Shown: one piece after another, positions 1-7,711 of the stretch
Layout of the letters: the number at the start of each line of letters is the position of its first letter
How positions within the stretch are numbered: the stretch's first letter is position 1
DNA from: Pseudomonas sp. UBA1879
GTDB taxonomy: Bacteria; Pseudomonadota; Gammaproteobacteria; Pseudomonadales; Pseudomonadaceae
Length of the DNA: 64,000 nucleotides
Direction of reading: 5' to 3'
Assembly: GCF_002338065.1 (NCBI RefSeq)
Contig: NZ_DDHJ01000013.1
Span: forward strand, 268,727-332,726
Notes under the pieces: model-generated
Told to the model about the DNA's origin: nothing
The model's database searches: none
Seen by the model: the letters and a program-made list of their open reading frames with translations, nothing else
Made by a program: the position numbers and the translations under genes

Positions 1-38
1 GCGGCTGAGGCAGGTCCGCGTTTTTCTAAACGCTGAAC

Positions 39-72
39 CTCGTGGGAGTGGGTTTGCTCACCCACAAGGATC
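39..72. repeat. REP-type palindrome
   Basis: A short imperfect palindrome of the GTGGGAG..TTGCTCACCCAC type lies just downstream of the leftward gene ending at 88. The same core recurs at least eight more times in this window, always between genes. REP/REPIN elements of this kind are common in Pseudomonas. This copy could act as an RNA hairpin at the 3' end of the neighbouring transcript. Confidence 0.6.
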
Positions 73-87
73 GCCCAGAGTGAACAC

Positions 88-996
88 TCAACGGTAGCGC
101 TTCAAAGCACCGCTGGCTCGCTTGCCTTGCAACCCTCCGGTATGCACGAAGACCAGACGCGTGCCGTTCGCGAACCGCCCCGCCTCCACCGTCTGCTGCA
201 AGGCGAGCAGTGCTTTGCCGGTATAAAGGGGTTCGAAGGGGACGCCGCTTTGCGATTCGCTCGTTTCGATAAAGGCCAGCAGTGAGGCATCGATTTTGCC
301 GAATCCTCCGCGACTGGCATCGAGCAATTCGTAGCGGGCATGGGCGTCAGCACCGACAATGGCCGTCACGTTTTCGGCAACCCCATGCCCCGTCGGCACC
401 GCCATCGCGCCGTACACCTTGCGAGGTCGGGATTCGGCCAGCACCAACCCGGCCAGCGTTGTGCCCGTTCCACAGGCCAGCCACCAGCCGTCATAGTCGT
501 CCCAGCCGATGCCAGCCCGTTGATCGCAAGCTTGACGCACGATCTCGGCACAACCCAACGCCCCTTCCCGCCCACCGCCGCCTTCGGGAATCGGAAACAG
601 CTGTGGATAACGCTCGCGCCACGGCGTCCAGAAATTCGCGTCGTGCCGGGCGCGATAACCGGCGTAGCCGAGCCAGTGAAGCTCCATGCCGAAGGCTTGA
701 AGGTCCAGCACCGTGGGCGTTTCCACCGGATGCCCCCGTAACAGGCCGACCGTGGGAAAGCCGAAGCGCTGCCCCGCCGCCGCCAGCGCATGCAGGTGAT
801 TGGAATGCGCCCCGCCCAGACTGATCACCCCGTCGGCGCCCGTCTTTCTTGCAGCGGCGAGGTGGTGAGAGAGCTTGAACCATTTGTTGCCGCTGATCAG
901 CGGGTCGATCAGATCAAGACGCAGGATCGCGACGCTGACGCCGGATGCGGCGAGCCAAGGCAGGTTCAGGGGTTGGAGCGGGGCTTGGGGGAGCAT
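88..996 (-). CDS. PLP-dependent ACC deaminase / D-cysteine desulfhydrase family protein
   Basis: The 302-residue protein belongs to the fold-type II PLP enzymes annotated as 1-aminocyclopropane-1-carboxylate deaminase or D-cysteine desulfhydrase. The PLP lysine is in SGNKWFKL (Lys38), followed by SLGGAHSNH, which matches the substrate-binding Ser/Asn loop, and a Gly/Thr phosphate-binding loop GTGTTLAG. I place the start at the ATG at 996. A longer frame reaches 1074, but its extra 26 residues are Arg-rich and unlike the family. True ACC deaminases usually have a different active-site context, so D-cysteine or D-amino-acid desulfhydrase activity is more likely. That substrate call is inference. 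The gene stands alone, with REP elements on both sides. Confidence 0.8.
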   Translation of the reverse strand: MLPQAPLQPLNLPWLAASGVSVAILRLDLIDPLISGNKWFKLSHHLAAARKTGADGVISLGGAHSNHLHALAAAGQRFGFPTVGLLRGHPVETPTVLDLQAFGMELHWLGYAGYRARHDANFWTPWRERYPQLFPIPEGGGGREGALGCAEIVRQACDQRAGIGWDDYDGWWLACGTGTTLAGLVLAESRPRKVYGAMAVPTGHGVAENVTAIVGADAHARYELLDASRGGFGKIDASLLAFIETSESQSGVPFEPLYTGKALLALQQTVEAGRFANGTRLVFVHTGGLQGKRASGALKRYR

Positions 997-1097
997 GACG
1001 ATCGGCACACGGCGAAAAGTCCGAAGTCTACCGCACAGACCCGCTTGACGCTGAACGCTGTGAAAGGTCCCCACTCAGACTCGCCTGACGCCAACCT

Positions 1098-1190
1098 CTG
1101 TGGGAGTAAGCTTGCTCACGAACGCGGTGTATCTGTCCTGTAAAAGCTGACTGACAGGACGCCTTCGTGAGCACGCTCTCTCACCCAGCA
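1098..1190. repeat. REPIN (two inverted REPs with a stem between them)
   Basis: A REP core TGTGGGAGTAAGCTTGCTCACGA at 1099 is followed about 60 bases on by its inverted partner (TTCGTGAGCACGCTCTCTCAC, ending near 1184). The spacer carries its own stem, GTCCTGT pairing with ACAGGAC. Inverted pairs like this are the mobile unit (REPIN) of Pseudomonas REP sequences. It lies between the desulfhydrase gene and fadH and may form a long hairpin in either transcript. Confidence 0.7.
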
Positions 1191-1215
1191 GCGACTCAAG
1201 CCAAGGTGGAAGCGC

Positions 1216-3255
1216 TTACAGCTCCGCCGCCAACCGCGAGCCCTGGTTGATCGCCCGTTTGGCATCCAGCTCTGCTGCGACGTCCGCGCCGCCGATCAAA
1301 TGCACGTTCTGCCCGGCTGCTTGCAACCCATCGTAGAGCTCACGCAACGGGTCCTGCCCCGCGCAGATCACCACATTGTCCACCGCCAGCAGCTTCTCTT
1401 CGCCATCGGCACCGATGCGGATGTGCAGGCCGGCGTCGTCGATCTTCAGGTATTCGACGCTGTTGAGCATTTGCACGTGCTTGTTCTTCAAGCCTGCGCG
1501 GTGGATCCAGCCAGTGGTTTTGCCGAGGCCGTCGCCGACTTTGGTAGCCTTGCGTTGCAACAGAAACACCTGACGCGCCGGGGCATGGGGATGGGGCGTG
1601 ATGCCCGCGATGCCACCCCGTGCTTCCAGCGCGCTGTCAATGCCCCATTCTTCCCAGAACGCGTCGCGATCAAGGCTTGTGGACACGCCTTGGTGCACCA
1701 GAAACTCCGAGACGTCGAATCCGATGCCACCCGCGCCAATCACCGCCACCGAATGGCCCACCGGTTTGCGCTGCAGAATCACATCGAGGTAGCTGAGCAC
1801 TTTGGGGTGATCAATGCCGGTGATCGCCGGCACGCGCGGCGCGATGCCGGTTGCCAGGATGACCTCGTCGTAGCCTTTGCCAACCAGATCCTCCACCGCG
1901 ACGCGGGTGTTCAGGCGCACATCTACGCCCGTGGTCTGCAATTTGCGGCCGAAATAGCGCAGCGTCTCAAAGAATTCCTCCTTGCCCGGCACGCGTTTGG
2001 CAATGTTGAACTGGCCGCCAATCTCGCTCGCTGAGTCGAACAGCGTCACCTCATGCCCGCGTTCGGCCGCCACCGTCGCAGCGGCCAGCCCCGCCGGCCC
2101 GGCACCGACCACGGCGATTTTCTTGATCTGTTGCACCGGCAGGTAGTTCAGCTCGGTTTCGTGACAGGCCCGCGGGTTGACCAGGCAGCTGGTGAGCTTG
2201 CCGTCGAAAATGTGGTCCAGACACGCCTGGTTGCAGCCGATGCAGGTGTTGATCTCGTCGCCACGACCGGCAGCGGCCTTGTTGACGAACTCGGGGTCTG
2301 CAAGAAACGGCCGCGCCATGGACACCATGTCGGCGTCGCCTTCGGCCAATACGGCTTCGGCGACTTCCGGGGTGTTGATGCGGTTGGTGGTGATCAACGG
2401 GATCGACACCGCACCGCGCAGTTTCGCCGTGACCTTGGCGAAGGCCGCGCGGGGCACTTTGGTGGCGATGGTCGGGATTCGCGCTTCGTGCCAGCCAATG
2501 CCCGTGTTGATGATCGTCGCACCGGCCTGCTCGATGGCCTGGGCCAATTGCACCACTTCTTCCCAAACGCTGCCGCCTTCGATCAGATCAAGCATCGACA
2601 GGCGATAGATGATGATGAAATTCGGCCCCACGGCCTCGCGCACCCGCCGCACGATTTCGATGGCCAGACGCATACGATTTTCATAGCTGCCGCCCCAGCG
2701 GTCAGTGCGGTGGTTGGTGTGCGCTGCAAGGAACTGGTTGATCAGGTAGCCTTCCGAGCCCATGATTTCCACGCCGTCGTACTCGGCGGTCTGGGCCAGG
2801 GTCGCGCAGGTCACGAAATCCTGGATCTGCTTTTCGATGCCCTCCTCATCCAGCTCTTTGGGCTTGAACGGGTTGATCGGCGCCTGAATCGCACTCGGCG
2901 CAACTTGCTTGGGGCTGTAGGCATAACGGCCGGTGTGCAGGATCTGCATGCAAATCTTGCCGCCCGCCTCATGTACGGCGCGGGTAACGATGCGATGGTG
3001 TTCCGCCTCTTCCGGCGTGGTCAGTTTTGCCGAACCGCTATAAACGCCGCCTTCCACGTTGGGCGCCACGCCGCCGGTAACCATCAGACCCACCCCGCCT
3101 CGGGCACGCTCGGCGAAATAAGCCGCCATGCGTTCGAAACCCCCGGGCTTTTCTTCAAGACCGGTGTGCATCGACCCCATCAGCGTGCGGTTGCGCAGCG
3201 TGGTGAATCCCAGGTCCAGGGGAGCCAGCAAATGCGGGTAGTGGGCGGCGGCCAT
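1216..3255 (-). CDS. fadH: NADPH-dependent 2,4-dienoyl-CoA reductase
   Basis: FadH (679 aa) reduces 2,4-dienoyl-CoA during beta-oxidation of unsaturated fatty acids with even-numbered double bonds. The N-terminal half is an old-yellow-enzyme-type FMN barrel (opening LLAPLDLGFTTLRNRTLMG). The middle carries the 4Fe-4S cysteines CIGCNQAC and a later TSCLVNP Cys. The C-terminal half holds Rossmann folds for FAD (AVVGAGPAGLAAAT) and NADPH (VAVIGAGGIGFD). The start at 3255 (MAAAHYPHLL) has GGAG seven bases upstream. The in-frame codon at 3270 has no comparable site. The gene is monocistronic. The window also holds fadE near 58 kb, far away. Confidence 0.95.
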   Translation of the reverse strand: MAAAHYPHLLAPLDLGFTTLRNRTLMGSMHTGLEEKPGGFERMAAYFAERARGGVGLMVTGGVAPNVEGGVYSGSAKLTTPEEAEHHRIVTRAVHEAGGKICMQILHTGRYAYSPKQVAPSAIQAPINPFKPKELDEEGIEKQIQDFVTCATLAQTAEYDGVEIMGSEGYLINQFLAAHTNHRTDRWGGSYENRMRLAIEIVRRVREAVGPNFIIIYRLSMLDLIEGGSVWEEVVQLAQAIEQAGATIINTGIGWHEARIPTIATKVPRAAFAKVTAKLRGAVSIPLITTNRINTPEVAEAVLAEGDADMVSMARPFLADPEFVNKAAAGRGDEINTCIGCNQACLDHIFDGKLTSCLVNPRACHETELNYLPVQQIKKIAVVGAGPAGLAAATVAAERGHEVTLFDSASEIGGQFNIAKRVPGKEEFFETLRYFGRKLQTTGVDVRLNTRVAVEDLVGKGYDEVILATGIAPRVPAITGIDHPKVLSYLDVILQRKPVGHSVAVIGAGGIGFDVSEFLVHQGVSTSLDRDAFWEEWGIDSALEARGGIAGITPHPHAPARQVFLLQRKATKVGDGLGKTTGWIHRAGLKNKHVQMLNSVEYLKIDDAGLHIRIGADGEEKLLAVDNVVICAGQDPLRELYDGLQAAGQNVHLIGGADVAAELDAKRAINQGSRLAAEL

Positions 3256-3503
3256 ATGAAACTCCATCAAGCATCATCACGTAGGCGCGAGCGCTCTTGG
3301 GCGCCCGTCGTTTATTCGGGACTACAGCGCAGTCCCCGTTCATGACGCCGACAGTAAACAGCATCGTGGTCACGCTCAATGACCGGTTATCACAATTTAA
3401 TGACCGAAACGCGCAGCGTATTACGGGGATGTTTAACCGCACAGCCCCATCAATCGCTAGATCCCGTGAAGACGGCGGACAAACGACAGGCTCAAGCGCC
3501 GCC

Positions 3504-4391
3504 TCATCGTTTACGCAGCTGCCGCCAAGTGTCGACGCTGTAAACGAGCAGCCCAAGCCAGATGAACACAAACGCTGTCAACGTCGCTGGCGCCAGCGCT
3601 TCGCCAAACACGGTCACGGCCAGAATCAGCACCAGCGTCGGCGCAACGTACTGCAGAAAACCCAGCGTCGAATACGGCAGGTGCCGTGCAGCTGCGTTGA
3701 AACAGAGCAGCGGAATGAGGGTGATGAGCCCCGCGAGGGCCAACAGCATCACTTGATGACTGAACAGAAATGCGGGCTGAAAGCTCTCCGACTCCGGGTG
3801 AAAGGCCACCCAGCCGAGTGCCAGCGGGACCAGCAGCCATGTCTCGACCACCAGCCCCGGCAGTGCGGCCACCGGCGCGCGTTTGCGAATAAGGCCGTAG
3901 AAACCGAAGCTCAAGGCCAGGGTCAATGAGACCCACGGTAGGCTGCCAACCTGCCATACCTGCTGCACGACCCCAATGCTCGCCAACCCCACCGCCACCC
4001 ATTGCAATCGGCTTAGGCGCTCGCCCATCAGCAACATCCCGAGCAACACGTTGATCAGCGGGTTGATGTAATAGCCGAGGCTCGCCTCAAGCATGCGTCC
4101 GTTATTCACCGCCCACACATACACCAGCCAGTTGGTCGCGATCAGACAGCCGCTGACCGTCAACACCCCAAGCCTGCCAGGGTGTTGCAGCAGCTCCCGC
4201 CACCAGCCGGGGTGTTTCCAGACCAGCAGCATCGCCGAGCCCAGAATCGCCGACCACAGCACCCGATGGATGATGATCTCCACGGCTGGCACGTTCTGCA
4301 CGGCCTTGAAATACAGCGGGATGAAGCCCCACATGAGGTACGCGCTGAGGCCCAGCAGGTAGCCTTTGCGCGGGTTGACGGCAGTTTGCAT
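3504..4391 (-). CDS. rarD: EamA-family transporter RarD
   Basis: RarD (295 aa) is an inner-membrane protein of the drug/metabolite transporter superfamily. About ten hydrophobic segments span the whole length, from GYLLGLSAYLMWGFIPLYFK at the N-terminus to FVFIWLGLLVYSV at the C-terminus. The opening GLSAYLMWG..PLY is typical of RarD. The substrate is unknown; the E. coli homolog is named for chloramphenicol sensitivity only. The start at 4391 has GGAAGGAT a few bases upstream. No operon partner is visible, and the next leftward gene (fadH) ends 248 bases away. Confidence 0.9.
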   Translation of the reverse strand: MQTAVNPRKGYLLGLSAYLMWGFIPLYFKAVQNVPAVEIIIHRVLWSAILGSAMLLVWKHPGWWRELLQHPGRLGVLTVSGCLIATNWLVYVWAVNNGRMLEASLGYYINPLINVLLGMLLMGERLSRLQWVAVGLASIGVVQQVWQVGSLPWVSLTLALSFGFYGLIRKRAPVAALPGLVVETWLLVPLALGWVAFHPESESFQPAFLFSHQVMLLALAGLITLIPLLCFNAAARHLPYSTLGFLQYVAPTLVLILAVTVFGEALAPATLTAFVFIWLGLLVYSVDTWRQLRKR

Positions 4392-4775
4392 CAGGATCCT
4401 TCCGGCATTCTTATCAAAACGGCTGACGAGGATACCGGTCAGTCAGCGGTTTATCGAATCATTCGCGAGTCGGGGTTCTGCCTGACACCGCAACCGTTGC
4501 AGGAGGCGGCGCCAAACAGGGATGGCTTGTCCCCTGAGACACTCGGCGCAAGTCAGAGCGGTCTGTCAGATCAGCAAGATAACGGGGTCTATCCATCCCG
4601 ATGTGTCGGCAATCGAAGCCGGGTTCCAGGTGGGTCAACACGATGTCCAGGTTCCCAGTGATGCACGAAAAAACGCAACACGCTTAAATCGCTTCGGTCA
4701 GACGCCGTTTTCCCGTAGCCTTGGCGCCATCCATCCACCCGGCAGCAGCTCATTAAGGCCCACACGCTCCTCCCC
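4392..4775. other. Intergenic region between divergent rarD and the nitrilase-fold gene
   Basis: These 384 bases must hold the promoters of two divergent genes. I see no convincing coding frame, repeat or terminator. The short frames here lack ribosome binding sites and the residue bias of real proteins. Confidence 0.5.
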
Positions 4776-5927
4776 ATGCGCAAAGTTCTTGGCTTCCTCG
4801 CCGCGGTCGTGCTGGCGATTCTTCTGACCAGCTATGGGCTGTGGACCCATAAGCGCCACGCCGGCCATTACCTCACCGATCTGCGCATCCAACTGGTGAT
4901 CAACGATGGCGAGCCAGGGGACCACGGCAACCTGCTCGGCATTCAGCCCGAGCTGTTTCCTTCGGATTACTCCAGCCTCAAACGCCTGCATCGCAAGCTG
5001 GCGGCCTATCTGCAGCAGGCGCGTGAACACGGCTTGATCAATGACAAAACCATCGTCGTGCTGCCTGAACACATCGGTACCTGGCTATTCGCCGTCGACG
5101 AGAAGTCGCAGTTCTATGAGGCGGCGACCATCGAAGAAGCCATGAACTGGCTGGCCTTCAGCAACCCGGTGTTGTTTATCGACGCGCTGTTGCACGCCCG
5201 GGGGGAAAGCCGGCTCGATGACGCCCACCTGCGCATGAAGGCGCGCAGCATGGCGCAGGATTACCAGAGTGTATTCGGTGGGCTGGCCAAGGAATTCGGT
5301 GTCACGCTGGTGGCCGGCTCGATCGTCTTGCCAGCACCTGAGGTGCACAACGGTCAACTGCAGGCGGGCAAAGGCGCCCTCTACAACAGCAGCGTGGTGT
5401 TTGGGCGCGACGGCTTGCCCATCGGCCAACCGCAGCGCCAGCTGTTTCCCTCCTGGTATCAACGCGGCTACATCCGCTCCGGCAAGGACGCGCCGCTGAA
5501 CGTCATCGACACACCGGCCGGTCGACTGGCCACGCTGATCGGCAGCGACAGTTGGTATCCCGACAATTACGTGCGGCTCAACGCCAGCGGCGCCGAGTTG
5601 ATCGCCGTGCCGGCCTTCGTGGCGGGCAATGGCAGTTGGTCCCGGCCGTGGCGCAGCGATAAACACCCCACGCTGATGAGCCCTCTCGATCCAGAACCCA
5701 AACCGTTGACCGAGGGCGAGGCCTGGCGAAGCTTGTCGCTCACCCCGATCAGCACCGCCAAGGCTGGCATCAGCGTGTTCATGCGCGGGCAATTCTGGGA
5801 TCAGGGCAGTGCCGGTCACAGCTTTGCGACACGCGGCGGGCAAAGTGTCGCCGAGCGTTCCATCAGCGCAGCGCTCAAGGGGGCCAAACCCGGCCACGGG
5901 GCGCGACTGATCAATCTGTGGTTGTGA
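4776..5927 (+). CDS. Carbon-nitrogen hydrolase (nitrilase-fold) protein, membrane-anchored, catalytic residues altered
   Basis: The 383-residue protein starts with a basic stretch and a hydrophobic segment (residues 4-22), a signal peptide or anchor, so the rest is probably periplasmic. The body resembles the nitrilase superfamily: the Glu motif VLPEHIG (Glu98), a central GSIVLP..LYNSSVVFGRDG block, and the signature region LIGSDSWYPDNYVRL. The superfamily uses a Glu-Lys-Cys triad. Here Glu98 is kept, but the Lys position reads Gln (QRQLFP, about residue 222) and the nucleophile position (I-C-Y-D-x-x-F-P in the family) reads I-G-S-D-S-W-Y-P, with Gly256 at the Cys site. It may therefore be a non-catalytic relative. 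It ends three bases before the AraC gene, so the two are probably co-transcribed. Confidence 0.75.
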   Translation: MRKVLGFLAAVVLAILLTSYGLWTHKRHAGHYLTDLRIQLVINDGEPGDHGNLLGIQPELFPSDYSSLKRLHRKLAAYLQQAREHGLINDKTIVVLPEHIGTWLFAVDEKSQFYEAATIEEAMNWLAFSNPVLFIDALLHARGESRLDDAHLRMKARSMAQDYQSVFGGLAKEFGVTLVAGSIVLPAPEVHNGQLQAGKGALYNSSVVFGRDGLPIGQPQRQLFPSWYQRGYIRSGKDAPLNVIDTPAGRLATLIGSDSWYPDNYVRLNASGAELIAVPAFVAGNGSWSRPWRSDKHPTLMSPLDPEPKPLTEGEAWRSLSLTPISTAKAGISVFMRGQFWDQGSAGHSFATRGGQSVAERSISAALKGAKPGHGARLINLWL

Positions 5928-5930
5928 CCG

Positions 5931-6971
5931 ATGAGCGCGCTGCAGGTACGTTTGGGAGATTTGTCGGTCGGCTTCGTGCATAACCTGGCCGACGCCGTAC
6001 GCAGCACCGGCCACGACCCGCAACCCCTGCTCGACCAATACGGCCTGGACGCTGCACGGCTGGGTGAAGCGGGTGCGCGTCTTTCGATCCCGCGCTACAT
6101 GCGTCTGGGGCACGCGGCGATTCAATTGACCGGCGCAGCGAGCCTGGGCCTGAAGATGGGCCAACTCAGCCGCTTGAGCCAGGCCGGACTGGCCGGCGTC
6201 ACCGCCGCGCAGGCGCCGACCGTGCGGGAAGCGGCGCGCACGCTGATTCGTTTCGATGCGCTGTACGGCTCCAATTATCGCGGCCAGTCGAGCTTTCACG
6301 AAGACAGCGCAGGCGCCTGGCTGCGTTTCTACTCCATCAGCCCCTACAACGATTACAACCGTTTCGTCGTCGACTCCATCCTCAGCGGCTGGCTGCACCA
6401 GCTCTCGACGCTCGCCGACACGCCGATTGTGGCGGAACGCATCGAAATCGAATTCGATGCGCCGGGCTATACCCAGGATTACGCCGGGTTGAGCGATCAG
6501 CCAGTGGTCTTCGGCGCGGGCCTCAATCAACTGCGTTTGAGCCAGCGAAGCCTGGGGCTGCGCAACCCCGACCACGTGCCGAGCACCTGGCGCCATTTAC
6601 TGCAACTGTGCGAACGGGAACTGGAGCAACGCACGCGCACTCGCACCTTGCGTGAACGCATCACTCAGTTGCTGGGGCCGTTGCTCAATGGCGGGAGGGA
6701 ACCGGACCTGGAAGAAGTGGCGGCCCGGTTGAAGCTGCCGACCTGGACGTTGCGTCGCCGGCTGGCAGAGGAAGGCACACGCTTTCGTGCGGTTCTCAAT
6801 GACACACGTCGCGATCTGGCGATGACCTATATCCGCGACACGGAGCTGGCCTTTGGCGAGATCGCCTATTTACTGGGGTTTGCGTCGGCAGAGGCTTTTC
6901 AACGCGCCTTCAAACGGTGGAACGGACAGACCCCTGGCGAGTTCCGCCGCAGCCAGCGTCAGTCGGTCTGA
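5931..6971 (+). CDS. AraC-family transcriptional regulator
   Basis: The 346-residue regulator has an N-terminal ligand domain of the arabinose-binding type (residues about 20-210) and a C-terminal double helix-turn-helix (about 235-335). The first helix pair reads LEEVAARLKLPTWTLRRRL; the second includes FGEIAYLLGFASAEAFQRAFKRWNGQTPGEFR, the conserved AraC tail. This architecture resembles OruR/ArgR-like or MmsR-type Pseudomonas regulators, but the effector cannot be told from the sequence. It follows the nitrilase-fold gene by three bases, so the regulator and that gene may act together. The target could be the pair itself or an unlinked catabolic operon. Confidence 0.88.
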   Translation: MSALQVRLGDLSVGFVHNLADAVRSTGHDPQPLLDQYGLDAARLGEAGARLSIPRYMRLGHAAIQLTGAASLGLKMGQLSRLSQAGLAGVTAAQAPTVREAARTLIRFDALYGSNYRGQSSFHEDSAGAWLRFYSISPYNDYNRFVVDSILSGWLHQLSTLADTPIVAERIEIEFDAPGYTQDYAGLSDQPVVFGAGLNQLRLSQRSLGLRNPDHVPSTWRHLLQLCERELEQRTRTRTLRERITQLLGPLLNGGREPDLEEVAARLKLPTWTLRRRLAEEGTRFRAVLNDTRRDLAMTYIRDTELAFGEIAYLLGFASAEAFQRAFKRWNGQTPGEFRRSQRQSV

Positions 6972-6979
6972 TCACTCTC

Positions 6980-7066
6980 TTACAGCTCGGTCGCGTCATC
7001 GGCGGGTTCGAGCGGGTCGAGTTCGTAAGCCTGATACTCCAACAGTTCTTCCTGGTAGTCGTCCAT
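6980..7066 (-). CDS. Small, very acidic protein of 28 residues, unknown function
   Basis: A 28-codon frame begins MDDYQEELLEYQAYELDPLE. It contains eleven Asp/Glu, three Tyr and no Lys or Arg at all. A GAGG sequence lies about nine bases upstream of the ATG at 7066. The gene is convergent with the AraC regulator, its stop only nine bases past the regulator's. Composition and ribosome binding site argue for a real small protein. I do not recognise a function. A nucleic-acid-mimic or an acidic partner protein would fit the charge, but that is speculation. Confidence 0.6.
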   Translation of the reverse strand: MDDYQEELLEYQAYELDPLEPADDATEL

Positions 7067-7523
7067 CACTCATGCCCTCATGGCGGGTGTGTTGCGTTTC
7101 GGTGTCGTTTTTTGTCGTTTCAGCGACTGTTGCCACTGACCACGACCTTCACCCTAAAGTGCCCTCATGAACGAACCATGAAAGCTTGTTGAACAATCGA
7201 CGACGGAAACGCGCGAACAGGATCGATGCTTCCGTACCAAGGCTCTGGGGCGGGATCTGTAGCCAGCCATCGGAATGTTTAGTCCAAGAAAATTCATCGC
7301 GCAAGGGGTCAGGATAATCGGGCGGATTCTATTCGTGAGCACGCTCCTGCCATGGGGTTCGAGGGAGATAACCCTGTTTGGGAAGCGTGAGGAGTTTCTG
7401 TGGGAGTGAGCGTGCTCCCGAAAGCGTCAGGCCCCCCCATCCACGCAGCCTGATGCATGACCTTCGTAAGCAAGCTCACTTCCATGCAAGACCTAGTTGG
7501 CGACCAAGGTGATCACGTTGCGC
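7067..7523. other. Non-coding stretch upstream of the ilvA leader
   Basis: About 450 bases separate the acidic small ORF from the ilvA promoter region. Apart from three REP-like palindromes (7333-7488) I see no gene. A 22-codon open stretch on the minus strand, ending at 7493, looks protein-like but has no start codon. Confidence 0.5.
7333..7488. repeat. Cluster of three REP-type elements
   Basis: Three REP cores occur in 155 bases: TTCGTGAGCACGCTC at 7333, TGTGGGAGTGAGCGTGCTCCCGA at 7399, and TTCGTAAGCAAGCTCACTTCC at 7462. Their alternating orientation suggests one REPIN plus a solitary REP. The last ends only about 35 bases before the putative -35 box of the ilvA leader transcript. Confidence 0.65.
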
Positions 7524-7551
7524 TTGACGACCAGAACCGGCTCGCCATAGT
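7524..7551 (+). promoter_or_regulatory. Putative sigma-70 promoter of the ilvA leader transcript
   Basis: TTGACG (7524-7529), a 16-base spacer and CATAGT (7546-7551) make a fair sigma-70 match. Only nine bases separate the -10 box from the leader-peptide ATG at 7561, so the leader mRNA would be nearly leaderless. No Shine-Dalgarno sequence is seen before that ATG, which fits. Confidence 0.5.
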
Positions 7552-7560
7552 CTTCCCGCC

Positions 7561-7626
7561 ATGAACCTTACCCAGCAATGTTTCGGCCAACGAATTATTA
7601 CCGCCATTCCAGTCATGGCGGGTTAG
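7561..7626 (+). CDS. ilvA leader peptide (21 residues) with Ile/Thr control codons
   Basis: The frame runs from ATG 7561 to TAG 7624 and encodes a 21-residue peptide with R-I-I-T-A-I-P-V at positions 11-18. Ile codons 12, 13 and 16 and Thr codon 14 lie directly on the first arm (7601-7607) of the attenuator stems. Threonine is the substrate of the downstream enzyme and isoleucine its pathway end product, so these are the codons expected for attenuation of ilvA. The stop codon lies at the edge of segment 2, as in classical leaders. The peptide itself is probably unstable. The call rests on geometry plus codon content. Confidence 0.75.
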   Translation: MNLTQQCFGQRIITAIPVMAG

Positions 7627-7667
7627 CCGACGTTTGCACCGAACCCGCCCTTGGAGGCGGGTTTTTT
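7601..7667 (+). promoter_or_regulatory. Transcription attenuator of ilvA
   Basis: Four segments can pair in three exclusive ways. Stem 1:2 is CCGCCAT (7601-7607) with ATGGCGG (7615-7621). Stem 2:3 is GGCGGGTT (7617-7624) with AACCCGCC (7642-7649). Stem 3:4 is AACCCGCC (7642-7649) with GGCGGGTT (7656-7663), followed by six T. All pairings are perfect. A ribosome stalled at Ile12/Ile13 (7594-7599) would cover segment 1, let 2 pair with 3 and prevent termination. A ribosome reaching the stop codon would cover segment 2 and allow the 3:4 terminator. Confidence 0.85.
7642..7667 (+). terminator. Intrinsic terminator (segment 3:4 of the attenuator)
   Basis: An 8-bp perfect GC-rich stem with a six-base loop (CTTGGA) is followed by TTTTTT. 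It lies between the leader peptide and ilvA, so it can only make sense as a conditional terminator. Confidence 0.88.
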
Positions 7668-7711
7668 CTCTCTGTCTCCCCGGGCCCCGAACCTCGAACC
7701 AGGAGTCAGAC

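Noticed and set aside
2053..3345. 430-codon plus-strand frame
   Set aside because: Antisense to fadH, with no start signal and shadow-type composition.
5085..6596. 503-codon minus-strand frame
   Set aside because: Antisense to the nitrilase-fold and AraC genes, which have clear family motifs.
7493..7567. Minus-strand open stretch ending in a protein-like tail (EPVLVVKRNVITLVAN)
   Set aside because: It has no start codon, and an in-frame stop lies just upstream (7568-7570). It might be the remnant of a lost gene, but 22 codons are too few to decide.
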